Source of the DNA: JBBROS01 sp964246015
Lineage (GTDB): Bacteria > Pseudomonadota > Alphaproteobacteria > Acetobacterales > Acetobacteraceae
NCBI GenBank assembly: GCA_964246015.1
Contig: CAXTPG010000016.1
Coordinates: 1 to 59,500 of the forward strand
DNA: 59,500 nucleotides
Reading direction: 5' to 3'
A program made the position numbers and the translations under genes. Below are positions 32,359-41,644 of this stretch, piece by piece. How positions within the stretch are numbered: position 1 is the first letter of the stretch; each line of letters begins with the position of its first letter. The notes beneath the pieces are model-generated. The model had not been told where the DNA came from, did no database searches, and worked only from the letters and a program-made list of their open reading frames with translations.

Positions 32359-33815
32359 TGGCGATCCCTGCGGGGCAGGCGGAGGCGGCAGCGATACTGG
32401 GGCAGGTGTCCGGGGCTTCGCCGCTCGAGACGCACATCTCGGCGGTGTTCCGGGGCACCGACACCGTCTGGAAGATGAAGAAGGCGGTGCGGCTGGGGTT
32501 TCTGGACTTCACCGACATCCACGAGCGGCGGCGGCTGCTGGAGCGGGAGTTGGCGCTGAACGCGCCGCACGTGCCTGGCCTGTATAAGGGCGTCGTGCCG
32601 GTCCTGCGCGGGGAAGTGGTGCTCGACTGGGCGCTGCGGATGGCGCGGGTGCCCGAGGGCGACTTCCTGGACACCCTGGCTGCCGCGGGGGGCATCGGGC
32701 CGGCGCTGCTGACGGCGCTTGCGGATGCGGTGGCGGCGATGCACGGGGCGCAGGCGGCGGCGGCCGGCGATCCCGCGATGGTCGACCAGGCGGGCCGGAT
32801 GCGGGCGGTGGCGGAGGGGAATGCGCGGGCGGCGGGGGATGCCGGGCTGGATGCGGAGGCCGTCGCGGGGTGGCGGTTCGACGTGTTGCGGGCGATCGAT
32901 GGGATTGCCCCGTTGCTGGAGGCGCGGCGCGGGCTGGTGCGGCGGGCGCATGGGGATCTGCATCTTGGCAACATGCTGATGTGGCATGGGCGGCCGGCGC
33001 CGTTCGATGCGCTGGAGTTCAATGAGGAGCTGGCGACGATCGATCCGGGTTACGACCTGGCGTTCCTGTTGATGGATCTGGAGCAGCGCGTGTCCCGGGC
33101 GGCGGCGAATGCGGTGCTGAACCGGTATGTGGCGCGGACCGGGGATGCCGGGCTGGTGGGGGCTCTGGCGCCGTTCCTGTCGCTGCGGGCGATGGTGCGG
33201 GCGCATGTGGAGGCGTCGCGGGGCCGGGATGGGACGGGGCTGCTGGCCGCGGCGTTGGGGTATCTGCACCCGGGGCGGCCTGTCGTGCTGGCGGTGGGCG
33301 GGTTGATGGGGACGGGGAAGAGCACGCTGGCGCGGGCGTTGGCGCCCGGGATGGGCGGTGCGCCGGGCGCGCTGGTGCTGCGGAGCGACGAGGTGCGGAA
33401 GCGCGTGCATGGCGTGGCGCCGGAGGAGCGGCTGGGGCAGGAGGGCTACACCGCAACGGCGAATGCGCGGACCGACGCCGCGCTGATGGAGGAGCTTCGT
33501 GCGGCGGCGGGGCGGCATGCGGTGATCGTAGACGCGACATTTCTGGGGGCGGGTTTGGGGGCGGGGTTCGCGGGGGCGGTGGAGCGGACGGCCCGGGCGG
33601 CCGGGGCGCCGTTCCTGGGCGTGTGGCTGGATGCGCCGCTGCCGGAGCTGGAGCGGCGGGTGGCGGCGCGGCAGGGGGACGCGTCGGATGCGGGCGTTTC
33701 GGTGCTGCGGCAGGCGGTGGGGGCGGCGCGGGTGCCGGCGGGGTGGACGCTTGTGGATGCGCTGGACCTGGGGCGTGCGGAAGCGCAGGTGCAGTTGCGG
33801 CTGGCGGTGCTATGA
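32358..33815 (+). CDS. Aminoglycoside-phosphotransferase-like / P-loop kinase fusion
   Basis: A 485-residue two-domain protein. The N-terminal kinase-like domain (about 1-310) carries VRRAHGDLHLGNML and FDALEFNEELATIDPGYDLA, i.e. the catalytic loop and metal-binding Asp equivalents of APH-type kinases. The C-terminal domain (about 315-485) is a small P-loop kinase with VGGLMGTGKSTLARAL and a shikimate/gluconate-kinase-like layout (LVLRSDEVRKRVHG). Such fusions are widespread but their substrate is unknown. GTG 32358 overlaps the pdxH stop by one base. Confidence 0.9.
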   Translation: MAIPAGQAEAAAILGQVSGASPLETHISAVFRGTDTVWKMKKAVRLGFLDFTDIHERRRLLERELALNAPHVPGLYKGVVPVLRGEVVLDWALRMARVPEGDFLDTLAAAGGIGPALLTALADAVAAMHGAQAAAAGDPAMVDQAGRMRAVAEGNARAAGDAGLDAEAVAGWRFDVLRAIDGIAPLLEARRGLVRRAHGDLHLGNMLMWHGRPAPFDALEFNEELATIDPGYDLAFLLMDLEQRVSRAAANAVLNRYVARTGDAGLVGALAPFLSLRAMVRAHVEASRGRDGTGLLAAALGYLHPGRPVVLAVGGLMGTGKSTLARALAPGMGGAPGALVLRSDEVRKRVHGVAPEERLGQEGYTATANARTDAALMEELRAAAGRHAVIVDATFLGAGLGAGFAGAVERTARAAGAPFLGVWLDAPLPELERRVAARQGDASDAGVSVLRQAVGAARVPAGWTLVDALDLGRAEAQVQLRLAVL

Positions 33816-33848
33816 TGCTGTCCGGACACGCTTGATCGGGAACACGCC

Positions 33849-34712
33849 ATGCCTATCCGCAGGATCCTGCTGCCGCTGACCGGGACCGCCGCCGGGGAGG
33901 CCGCGTTGACGACGGCCTTGATGGTCGCGCGGATCTGGGACGCGCATCTGACGGCGCTGCACGTCCGCGTCGACAGCCGCGACGTGGCGCCGCTGGCGGG
34001 GGAGGGGCTGTCGGGCGCGATGATCGAAGAGATGATGTCGGCGACGGAGAAGGAGAGCAGCGAGCGCAGCAACGCCGTGCGCACGATGTTCGACCGGTTC
34101 GTGGCCGAGCAGGGGGTGACGGTCGCCGAGCCGCATCCGGGGGCCGGGGCCACGGCGAACTTCGCGAGCATCACGGGGCGGGAGGAGGATCTGGTCGCGC
34201 AGCTTGCGCGGCTGACGGACCTGACCGTGGTGCCGCATCCGGAGGCCGGGGACGACGTGAGCAGCAGCGACGCGCTGCATGCGGTGCTGTTCGACAGCGG
34301 CCGGCCGGTGCTGATCGCGCCGCAGGTGCCGACGAAGACGGTGGGCACGCGGATCTGCGTCGCGTGGAACGGGACGGCGGAGAGTGCCGCGGCGGTGCAG
34401 GCGGCGATCCCCTGGATGCAGCGGGCGGAGAAGGTTCAGATCCTGGCGGCCGACGAGTATCAGCGGCGCGGGCCCGGCGCGATGGAACTGGCCGGGTATC
34501 TCGCGCTGCATGGCATCCAGGTGGAATCGGCGCAGTTCCGGCCGATCGAGAAGGATGTCGGGCGGGGGCTGCTGGAGGGCGCGCGGGCGTTCGGCGCCGA
34601 TCTGCTGGCGATGGGGGCGTATTCGCACTCGCGGTTGCGGCAGTTGATCCTGGGGGGCGTGACCCGGCACGTGCTGGAGAACGCGAGCCTGCCGGTGCTG
34701 ATGAACCGGTAG
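33849..34712 (+). CDS. Universal stress protein, two-domain UspA type
   Basis: Cytoplasmic 287-residue protein with an N-terminal Usp-like half (RRILLPLTGTAAGEAALTTA) and a C-terminal half (TRICVAWNGTAESAAAVQAA). It ends in the classical GAYSHSRLRQLILGGVTRHV followed by LENASLPVLMNR, which includes the nucleotide-binding G-x2-R-x9-G pattern. No DNA-binding or membrane parts. The MarR-type gene begins directly after its stop. Confidence 0.95.
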   Translation: MPIRRILLPLTGTAAGEAALTTALMVARIWDAHLTALHVRVDSRDVAPLAGEGLSGAMIEEMMSATEKESSERSNAVRTMFDRFVAEQGVTVAEPHPGAGATANFASITGREEDLVAQLARLTDLTVVPHPEAGDDVSSSDALHAVLFDSGRPVLIAPQVPTKTVGTRICVAWNGTAESAAAVQAAIPWMQRAEKVQILAADEYQRRGPGAMELAGYLALHGIQVESAQFRPIEKDVGRGLLEGARAFGADLLAMGAYSHSRLRQLILGGVTRHVLENASLPVLMNR

Positions 34713-35168
34713 GTGGACGCCGACCGCGTCCGGGACGCGCTGCGGGCCTACGTCAAGCTGAACCGCGCGACACGTGCGGTGCTGGCGCGCGTCGAAGGAC
34801 GGGTGGCCGCGGCGGGGCTGACCCTGACGCAGCTGGGCGTGCTGGAGGCGGTGCTGCACAAGGGGCCGATGCACCAGCGGGAGCTGGGACGGCGGGTGCT
34901 CACGAGCGCCGGCAACCTCACGGACGTGATCGACAAGCTGGAGCGGCGGGGGCTCGTGCTGCGCTGCCGGCGGGACGGGCGCAGCGTGCTGGTGGACCTG
35001 ACCGCCGAAGGGCGATCGTTGATCGAGGGGCTGTTCCCGCTGCATGCGGAGGACATCGCGGGGACGTTCGCGTGCCTTACGGCCGAGGAGGTGCGGACCT
35101 TGGACCGGCTGCTGCGGAGGCTGGGGCTGGGAGAGAACCCCCTTGAACTCGGGGGCGCGCCGACATAG
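34713..35168 (+). CDS. MarR-family transcriptional regulator
   Basis: A 151-residue winged-helix regulator starting at GTG 34713, immediately after the UspA stop. LTLTQLGVLEAVLHKGPMHQ and GRRVLTSAGNLTDVIDKLER form the helix-turn-helix; RDGRSVLVDLTAEG is the wing. The downstream gene is a pirin, and a 9-2-9 inverted repeat lies between the two, so it probably represses the pirin gene and perhaps its own transcript. Confidence 0.93.
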   Translation: MDADRVRDALRAYVKLNRATRAVLARVEGRVAAAGLTLTQLGVLEAVLHKGPMHQRELGRRVLTSAGNLTDVIDKLERRGLVLRCRRDGRSVLVDLTAEGRSLIEGLFPLHAEDIAGTFACLTAEEVRTLDRLLRRLGLGENPLELGGAPT

Positions 35169-35178
35169 ATGGGCGTCG

Positions 35179-35198
35179 ATCGTTCGACATCGAATGAT
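35179..35198. promoter_or_regulatory. Candidate MarR operator
   Basis: Inverted repeat ATCGTTCGA (35179-35187), CA, TCGAATGAT (35190-35198); eight of nine arm positions are complementary. It sits in the 100-base gap between the MarR-type gene and the pirin gene, which fits the size and spacing of MarR dimer sites. Confidence 0.6.
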
Positions 35199-35268
35199 CT
35201 GTGTAAGCGAGCATCCGTATCCAATCCGCGAACAGCCGTGATCGGATGATGCTCTGGGAGCGAAAGAC

Positions 35269-35958
35269 ATGATCGACGTTCGGAGTTTCGACAGCCTTGG
35301 GCGGTTCCAGAACGAGTGGCTCAACGCGCGCCACCATTTCAGCTTCGGGCACTACCGTGACGAGGGGCGGATGGGCCTGGGCGCGCTGCGAGTGTGGAAC
35401 GATGATCGGATCGCGCCGGGCGCCGGGTTCGACCCGCATCCGCATCGGGACATGGAGATCATCACCTATGTCCGGTCGGGTGCGATCACCCACGTGGACA
35501 ACCTGGGCAACCAGGGCCGGACCGAGGCTGGGGACGTGCAGGTGATGCATGCGGGCCGCGGCATCGTGCATGGGGAGTACAACAAGGAGGACGAGGAGAC
35601 CCGGATCTTCCAGATCTGGCTGATGCCCAACAAGCAGGGCGTGGAGCCGGGCTGGGCGGCGCGGGCGTTCCCCCCGGCTGGCGGCGGGCTGCAGGTGCTG
35701 GCCTCGGGTGACGGGCGGGACGGGGCGCTGCCGCTGCATGCGGACGGCGCGGTGCTGGCCGGGCGGCTTTCGGCCGGGGAGACGGTGCGGCGCGTGCTGG
35801 CGCCCGGGGTGAAGGCCTATCTGGTGCCGGCAACCGGAGAGGTCACGGTGAACGGCACGAGGGTGGGCACGCGCGACGGTGCCGCGATCGAGGGTGAGAC
35901 GGAGCTGGTGATCACGGCCGAGGGCGATGCCGAGGTTGTGCTGGTGGAGACGGTCTGA
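35269..35958 (+). CDS. Pirin-family protein
   Basis: A 229-residue bicupin of the pirin/YhhW group. FDPHPHRDMEIITYVRSGAI carries the metal-binding histidines, and MHAGRGIVHGEYN carries a further one; RIFQIWLMPNKQGVEPGW is a family signature. Related proteins act as quercetin dioxygenases or redox-responsive factors. GGAG lies eight bases upstream of the ATG. Regulation by the preceding MarR-type protein is likely. Confidence 0.95.
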   Translation: MIDVRSFDSLGRFQNEWLNARHHFSFGHYRDEGRMGLGALRVWNDDRIAPGAGFDPHPHRDMEIITYVRSGAITHVDNLGNQGRTEAGDVQVMHAGRGIVHGEYNKEDEETRIFQIWLMPNKQGVEPGWAARAFPPAGGGLQVLASGDGRDGALPLHADGAVLAGRLSAGETVRRVLAPGVKAYLVPATGEVTVNGTRVGTRDGAAIEGETELVITAEGDAEVVLVETV

Positions 35959-36016
35959 CGCTTGAACCATCGGGAGCGCCGGCGCGTTGGCACGATATCA
36001 ATCCGAGGAGGATTTC

Positions 36017-36433
36017 ATGCGTGTCATCACGGCGGCGCTTCTGGGGCTTGCGGCGGCGGGCATCGCGGCCGGTCCGGTCCGGGCGCAGAGCCTGAACGAC
36101 GTGGGCCGGCTGCTGCAGGACCAGGTGCTGGGCGGGCGCCCCGCCCAGAACCCGGATGCGGAGCGCCAGGCCTATGAGCAGGGCCGCCGCGATGCCGAGG
36201 ACGCGCGCAGGCGGGACCAGTATCAGCGGCAGAATGCCGGGCGCGACGATCACCGTCATGACGAGGATGCGCGGCGGCGCGCCAACGACGACCGCCGGCG
36301 ATTCGATCAGGACGATCGCCAGCGGGCCGACGATGCGGCCCGGCGTCAGCGCGACATGGATCGGCAGCGCGCGGACCAGCAGCGCGCGTGGGCGGACGAG
36401 CAGCGGGCACGGACGCAGTCGGGCCGCTACTGA
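36017..36433 (+). CDS. Secreted Arg/Asp/Gln-rich low-complexity protein
   Basis: A 138-residue protein. A Sec signal (MRVITAALLGLAAAGIAAGP, cleaved after VRAQ or nearby) is followed by a short segment SLNDVGRLLQDQVLGG. About 90 residues of charged repeats built from D, R, Q and A (DARRRANDDRRRFDQDDRQR is one stretch) come next. A single long charged helix is likely. GAGGAG (36005-36010) stands six bases before the ATG. No family known to me; probably periplasmic. Confidence 0.8.
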   Translation: MRVITAALLGLAAAGIAAGPVRAQSLNDVGRLLQDQVLGGRPAQNPDAERQAYEQGRRDAEDARRRDQYQRQNAGRDDHRHDEDARRRANDDRRRFDQDDRQRADDAARRQRDMDRQRADQQRAWADEQRARTQSGRY

Positions 36434-36542
36434 GGCGACGACCGTTTGGCGATGACCGAGGCGGCTTGATTCCTGCCGCCCGGTCCCGCATCAGTGGGCG
36501 TGCCGCGCGTGCGCCGCGGCCGACCCGACGAGGCGGTCGCGA

Positions 36543-38075
36543 GTGGGAACGCTAGAGGAAGTCTGCGTAGTCGTGATGGCAGGTGCGCTGTCGTCGTTTG
36601 CCATCGTCGAACGGACGTTGGCGGCGGTTGGCGGCGCGCGCGTCGTGGTCGTGCAACTGTCCCTCTGGCCGGACGGGCTGAGCAGGCTGATTGCACGGCA
36701 TGCGGTATCCGGCCCGGCGCTCAGTGTCGTTCGCGGTATCGGTGGGCCCCCCAGGATTGGAGCGGTGCTGCAGCGGTGCGGGCGGGCCGGTCGGATGATG
36801 CTTGTCGCCGACGGGTATTCCTTGTGCGCCGGCGCACTGGACCGGGTGCGGGGCGCGGAGGGCGCGGATATCGCGTTCGGTGACGAATCGTCCGATACGG
36901 CCGGCCCTTACTACAAGCCAGGATGGAGCTTCGATCTGGCGCTCGAGCATGACCTGGTCGGGGGGGCCGCGCTGTTCCGCCGCGGCCTGCTGGACGCGAT
37001 GGGCGACGGCGAGCTGGAGCCGCCCCACGACATCGTGCTGCGAGCCTGTTCACGCGTGCGTGGCATCACGCATGTTCCGCACCTGCTGAGCTGGTGTCCG
37101 GCCCCACGGCGGCAGCGGCCCGGCGCCGCGGCGGTCCGGGCGGCGCTCGCGGCGGTGGTCAGCCCGTCGGCCCGGCCCGTGGTCGCCGCGGCCGGGCGGG
37201 GCCGGGTGGCGTGGCAGGTCGTCGATCCGCCGCCGCTCGTCAGCGTCGTGATCCCGACCCGGGACAATGCGCGATTGCTGGACGCGTGTGTCGATGGGCT
37301 GCTGCAGCGCACGGCATACCGGGAAATCGAGGTGCTGATCGCCGATAATGGCAGCAGCGCGGCGAGTGCGGTCGCGGCGCTGGCGCGGCTGGCGCAGCAT
37401 TCGCGGGTGACGGTCGTGCCGGTGCCGGGGCCGTTCAACTACTCGGCGATCAACAACGCCGTGGTCGCACAGTCCCGGGGAGCGGTGATCCTGCTGCTCA
37501 ACGACGATGTCGAGGTTGTGGAACCGGGATGGCTGGGCGAGATGGTCGGACTTGCCGTGCGGCCGGACGTGGGGGCGGTGGGGGCCAAGCTGCTGTATCC
37601 GGACGGGCGGGTGCAGCATGCCGGAATCGTGCTGGGTGTCGGGTCGTTCGAGGGTGGGCCGGGGGTGGCGGGGCATTTCGGGCTGGGTGCGCGGGCGGGG
37701 GACGCGGGCTATGCCGGGCAGTTCGTGACGACGCGGGGCGTTTCGGCAGTTACGGGGGCATGTCTTGCGGTGCGGCGGGCGGTTTGGGACCGCGTCGGGG
37801 GGCTGGACGCAGTGTCGCTGCCGGTGGCGTTGAACGACCTGGATTTCTGTCTGCGGGTGCGGGCGGCCGGGTTCGCGGTGGTGTGGACGCCGCATGCGGT
37901 GCTGGTGCATCACGAATCGGCGTCGCGCGGGTCGGACGCCACGGAGGCGAGCCGCGAGCGGTTTCGGGGTGAGTGCCGGGTGATGCGGGAGCGGTGGGGG
38001 CCGGTGCTGGACGCCGATCCGTTCTACAATCCGCATTTTTCACGGTTCGACCATTCTTTTCAGGTGGGGCCATGA
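36543..38075 (+). CDS. Glycosyltransferase family 2
   Basis: A 510-residue sugar transferase. The N-terminal 220 residues are unassigned. The GT-A domain (about 228-490) starts at LVSVVIPTRDNARLLDACVD and contains GPFNYSAINNAV, LLNDDVEVVEPGW (metal-binding region), KLLYPDGRVQHAGIVLG and DLDFCLRVRAAGF. This set matches rhamnosyl/O-antigen-type GT2 enzymes. GTG 36543 is the longest start; ATG 36576 is an alternative. First gene of a polysaccharide group with the large fusion gene that follows. Confidence 0.92.
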   Translation: MGTLEEVCVVVMAGALSSFAIVERTLAAVGGARVVVVQLSLWPDGLSRLIARHAVSGPALSVVRGIGGPPRIGAVLQRCGRAGRMMLVADGYSLCAGALDRVRGAEGADIAFGDESSDTAGPYYKPGWSFDLALEHDLVGGAALFRRGLLDAMGDGELEPPHDIVLRACSRVRGITHVPHLLSWCPAPRRQRPGAAAVRAALAAVVSPSARPVVAAAGRGRVAWQVVDPPPLVSVVIPTRDNARLLDACVDGLLQRTAYREIEVLIADNGSSAASAVAALARLAQHSRVTVVPVPGPFNYSAINNAVVAQSRGAVILLLNDDVEVVEPGWLGEMVGLAVRPDVGAVGAKLLYPDGRVQHAGIVLGVGSFEGGPGVAGHFGLGARAGDAGYAGQFVTTRGVSAVTGACLAVRRAVWDRVGGLDAVSLPVALNDLDFCLRVRAAGFAVVWTPHAVLVHHESASRGSDATEASRERFRGECRVMRERWGPVLDADPFYNPHFSRFDHSFQVGP

Positions 38076-38135
38076 TGCGTCGCGGTGAAATGCGTTAGGT
38101 GATGGTTTTTCTAGTCAGGCGGGGAATGGTCGGGA

Positions 38136-41100
38136 ATGGGTGAACTGATCCGGCGGGAGGCGGCGGCCAATCCGCTCGAGTTCAGCGGAGAACGGCTGAC
38201 GGCGGCAATCTCCGGGCAGGTGGAGATCGAGCATTATCACCGGTATCTGTTCGCGCGGGAGTTGTGCCGCGGCCGGGACGTGCTGGATGTCGCGGCGGGC
38301 GAAGGCTACGGGACCGCGCTGCTGGCGCAGGTGGCGGCGAGCGCGGTGGGCGTCGAGATCGACGCGGCGGTGGTCGATGCGGCGCGGCGGGAGTTCGTGC
38401 GGCCGAACCTGAGGTTCGAGCAAGGCGACGCGCGGGCGATTCCGCTTCCGGACGCCTCCGTCGATGTGGCCGTGTCGTTCGAGACGCTGGAACACCTCGC
38501 GGAGCAGGACGTGTTCGTTGCCGAGTTGCGGCGGGTCCTGCGGCCCGGCGGATTGCTGATCATCAGCACGCCGGACCGGGATTGCTATTCCCCGGCCGGG
38601 ATGGCGCCGAACCCGTATCACGTCCTGGAACTGACGGGGGCGGAGTTCGGGGGGTTGTTGGGGCGGCATTTCGGGCACATCGCGGTCAGCGCGCAACGGT
38701 CGTTGATCGGTTCGGTGATCCTGCCGACGGATGGGTCCGCGTCGCTGCACTCGTTCGAGCGGCGGAGCGCGGAGCTGATCGAGGGCAGCCAGGGGCTGTC
38801 GCGGGCGCCGTATCTGGTCGCGTTCGCGTCCGACGGGCCGCTGCCGCCATTGCCGGGCAGCGTGTACGTGTATCGGGGCGACCTGGACACGGACATGCAG
38901 GTGCGCGTCCAGGCGGAGCATGGTCAGCGGCGGGCGGAGGCGGCGGCGGCGGACAGCGAACGTCGCGCGGCGGCGGCCGAGGCGCGGATCGGTGCGGCCG
39001 AGGCGCGGGTCGCCGGGGCCGAGGCGGGCGTGGCCGTGGCCGAGGAGGCGGCGGCGGCGGCACGGGCTGAGACACAGGACATCGCGCGGCGGGGAGCGGC
39101 GGACCTGGCCGCGGCCGGCAGGCGCCTGGCCGAGGTCGAGGCGGAGTCTCGGCGGGCCGGGGCCCTGGCGGCGGCGCGGCAGGAGCGGGCCGAGCACAAG
39201 GCGGCCGTGTCAGAGCAGCGGGCGGTTGCGGCGGAGGCGCGGTCGGCGGCGCTGGAGCAGGCGTTGCAGGAGTCTCATCGGCGGCACGCCGAGCTCGACA
39301 TGGCGGTGGCGGACCGTGACCGCGCACTGGTGGGGACGCAGGCGCGCGCGGGGGATCTGGAGCGGCGGCTGGCAGCCGAGATGACGGGGCATTTCGAAGC
39401 TATCCAGCGCATCCAGGCGCTGGAGGCGCAGGTTCGCGGCATCGAGTACAGCACGGCGTGGCGGATCACGCGGCCGATGCGGACGCTGGGAACCCGGTTC
39501 CCGCGGTTGGCGCGGCGGTTGCGGCAGGGGGGAAAGCTGCTGTGGTGGACCGGAACGTTGCAACTGCCGCGCCGCTATGCCGCGTGGCGACGGAACAAGC
39601 TGCTGCGGCTCGGCCCACCAGAGCCGTTCATCCAGGTTGCCTCCGACTCCCCGGCGGTCCTTGCGGCCCCCGATGCCACGGACCCGCCGCCGATGGCGGC
39701 AGCACCGCCGCCGCCGATCCGGGTGCCGTTCTCGGACGCGCCCGTCGTGACGGTGATCATCCCCAGCTATGGCCAGGTCGGGGCGACGGTGGCGTGCCTG
39801 CAGTCCATCGCGGCACACCCGCCGGAGACGCCGATCGAGGTCATCGTCATCGACGACGCCTACCCGGGACCGGAGGATCTTGGGCCGTTGCGGGCGGTGG
39901 AGGGGATCCAGCTCGTGCGGAACGGCACGAACCAGGGCTATCTGCGGAGCTGCAACCTGGCCGCGCGATCGGCGCGGGGCGAGTTCATTCACCTGCTGAA
40001 CAACGACACCGAGCTTCGGCCAGGCGCCATCGACGCGCTGGTGCGGCTGTTGCGGGCGCGGCAGGACGCCGGGCTGGCGGGCTCGAAGCTGGTCTATCCG
40101 GACGGGCGGCTGCAGGAGGCAGGCGGCATCGTGTGGGACGATGCGTCGGGCTGGAACTACGGCCGCGGCGACGACCCCTCGCGTCCCGAGTACACGTCGG
40201 TACGGGAGGTAGACTATTGCACCGGCGCCTCGATCATGCTGCGCGCATCGCTGTGGCGGACGCTGGGCGGCTATGACGAGGTGTTCCTGCCGTCCTATTA
40301 CGAGGACACGGATCTCGCCTTCCGGGTGCGGGCGCAGGGGCTGAAGGTGCTGTACGAGCCGCGGTCCGTCGTCGTGCATCACGAGGGCGTCACGCACGGG
40401 CGGGATCTGACGCAGGGCGTGAAGGCGGCGCAGGTCGTGAACCAGGCGAAGATGCTGGAGCGTTGGGGCGACGTGCTGCGGACGGAACACTATCCGCCGG
40501 CCGAGCACCTGATGCGGGCCAGCAGCCGGGGGCGGACGCGGACGACGATCCTGGTCATCGACCATTACGTGCCGGAGCCGGACCGCGACGCGGGCTCCCG
40601 CAGCACGATGGGCATATTGACGAGCCTTCTCGATGCCGGGTGGATCGTGAAGTTCTGGCCGCACAACCGCGCGCACAGCCCTGGCTACACCGAGGCGCTG
40701 GAGGAGATGGGGATCGAGGTGCTGGACTATCGCTGGCCGGGCGACCTCGGGGCCTGGATGCGGGAGCACGGGAGCGAGATCGACCACCTTATGGCGATCC
40801 GGCCGGACATTGCGGCGGACATCATGCAGCACGTGATGCGGAACACGGACGCGATGCTGAGCTTCTACGGCGTCGATCTGCACTTCGCGCGAGTGCGGCG
40901 GCAGGCGGTGCTGGACGGCAATCCGCAGTTGATGCGGGACGCGGCGGCGATGGAGCGGCTGGAGCGGCGCGTGTGGCGGAACTTCGACGTGGTGCTGTAT
41001 CCGTCGGAGGAGGAGGCGGCGATGGTCCGCAGCATGGCGCCGGGCACGGTCGCGCGGGGCATCGTGCCGTTCTGGTTCCAGGCGTCGGAGCCGCGGACGC

Positions 41101-41639
41101 AGCCGCCCGCGGACAAGACCATCCTGTTCGTCGCCGGATTCGCGCACCCGCCCAACGTCGACGCGGCATTATTCCTGGTGGACGAGATCATCCCGCGGCT
41201 GGAGCAGGAGGTGGGCCCGGTGAAGGTCACGCTGGCGGGTTCGAACCCCAGCGCCGCGGTGCGTGCCCTGGCCGGGCGGGACATCGAGGTGACCGGGTAT
41301 GTGACCGACCCCGAGCTGGAGCGGATGTACGGTCGGCATCGCGTGTCCGTGGTGCCGTTGCGGTTCGGGGCCGGGGTGAAGGGCAAGGTCGTGGAGTCGC
41401 TGAGCCGCGGTCTGCCGGTGGTCACGACATCGATCGGGGCGCAAGGGATCGACGGGATCGGGGAGGTTGTCCCGGTGCGGGACGATGTGGACGCGATCGT
41501 CGCGGCGCTGAAGACGTTCCTAACGGACGACGCCGCCTGGGTGGCGCAATCGGCGGCGCAGGTGGCGTTCGCACGGCGCTGCTTCTCCCGCGCCGCGATG
41601 GGGCGGTCGGTTCTGACCGCGATGGAGCGGCCTGGCTGA
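38136..41639 (+). CDS. Methyltransferase / coiled-coil / GT2 / GT4 fusion protein
   Basis: A 1167-residue multidomain protein. Residues 1-240 form a class I methyltransferase (DVLDVAAGEGYGTALLAQVA; RVLRPGGLLIISTPDRD). Residues 255-440 are an Ala/Arg/Glu coiled coil. Residues 530-790 are a GT2 domain (VVTVIIPSYGQVGATVACLQ; LLNNDTELRPG; YEDTDLAFRVRAQGL). The last 370 residues are a GT4-like domain (ILVIDHYVPEPDRDAGSRST; FGAGVKGKVVESLSRGLPVV). The layout resembles chain-modifying and chain-extending enzymes of lipopolysaccharide O-antigen synthesis. Cytoplasmic, possibly membrane-associated; no signal peptide. It converges with the next gene only five bases away. Confidence 0.92.
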   Translation: MGELIRREAAANPLEFSGERLTAAISGQVEIEHYHRYLFARELCRGRDVLDVAAGEGYGTALLAQVAASAVGVEIDAAVVDAARREFVRPNLRFEQGDARAIPLPDASVDVAVSFETLEHLAEQDVFVAELRRVLRPGGLLIISTPDRDCYSPAGMAPNPYHVLELTGAEFGGLLGRHFGHIAVSAQRSLIGSVILPTDGSASLHSFERRSAELIEGSQGLSRAPYLVAFASDGPLPPLPGSVYVYRGDLDTDMQVRVQAEHGQRRAEAAAADSERRAAAAEARIGAAEARVAGAEAGVAVAEEAAAAARAETQDIARRGAADLAAAGRRLAEVEAESRRAGALAAARQERAEHKAAVSEQRAVAAEARSAALEQALQESHRRHAELDMAVADRDRALVGTQARAGDLERRLAAEMTGHFEAIQRIQALEAQVRGIEYSTAWRITRPMRTLGTRFPRLARRLRQGGKLLWWTGTLQLPRRYAAWRRNKLLRLGPPEPFIQVASDSPAVLAAPDATDPPPMAAAPPPPIRVPFSDAPVVTVIIPSYGQVGATVACLQSIAAHPPETPIEVIVIDDAYPGPEDLGPLRAVEGIQLVRNGTNQGYLRSCNLAARSARGEFIHLLNNDTELRPGAIDALVRLLRARQDAGLAGSKLVYPDGRLQEAGGIVWDDASGWNYGRGDDPSRPEYTSVREVDYCTGASIMLRASLWRTLGGYDEVFLPSYYEDTDLAFRVRAQGLKVLYEPRSVVVHHEGVTHGRDLTQGVKAAQVVNQAKMLERWGDVLRTEHYPPAEHLMRASSRGRTRTTILVIDHYVPEPDRDAGSRSTMGILTSLLDAGWIVKFWPHNRAHSPGYTEALEEMGIEVLDYRWPGDLGAWMREHGSEIDHLMAIRPDIAADIMQHVMRNTDAMLSFYGVDLHFARVRRQAVLDGNPQLMRDAAAMERLERRVWRNFDVVLYPSEEEAAMVRSMAPGTVARGIVPFWFQASEPRTQPPADKTILFVAGFAHPPNVDAALFLVDEIIPRLEQEVGPVKVTLAGSNPSAAVRALAGRDIEVTGYVTDPELERMYGRHRVSVVPLRFGAGVKGKVVESLSRGLPVVTTSIGAQGIDGIGEVVPVRDDVDAIVAALKTFLTDDAAWVAQSAAQVAFARRCFSRAAMGRSVLTAMERPG

Positions 41640-41644
41640 GAACG

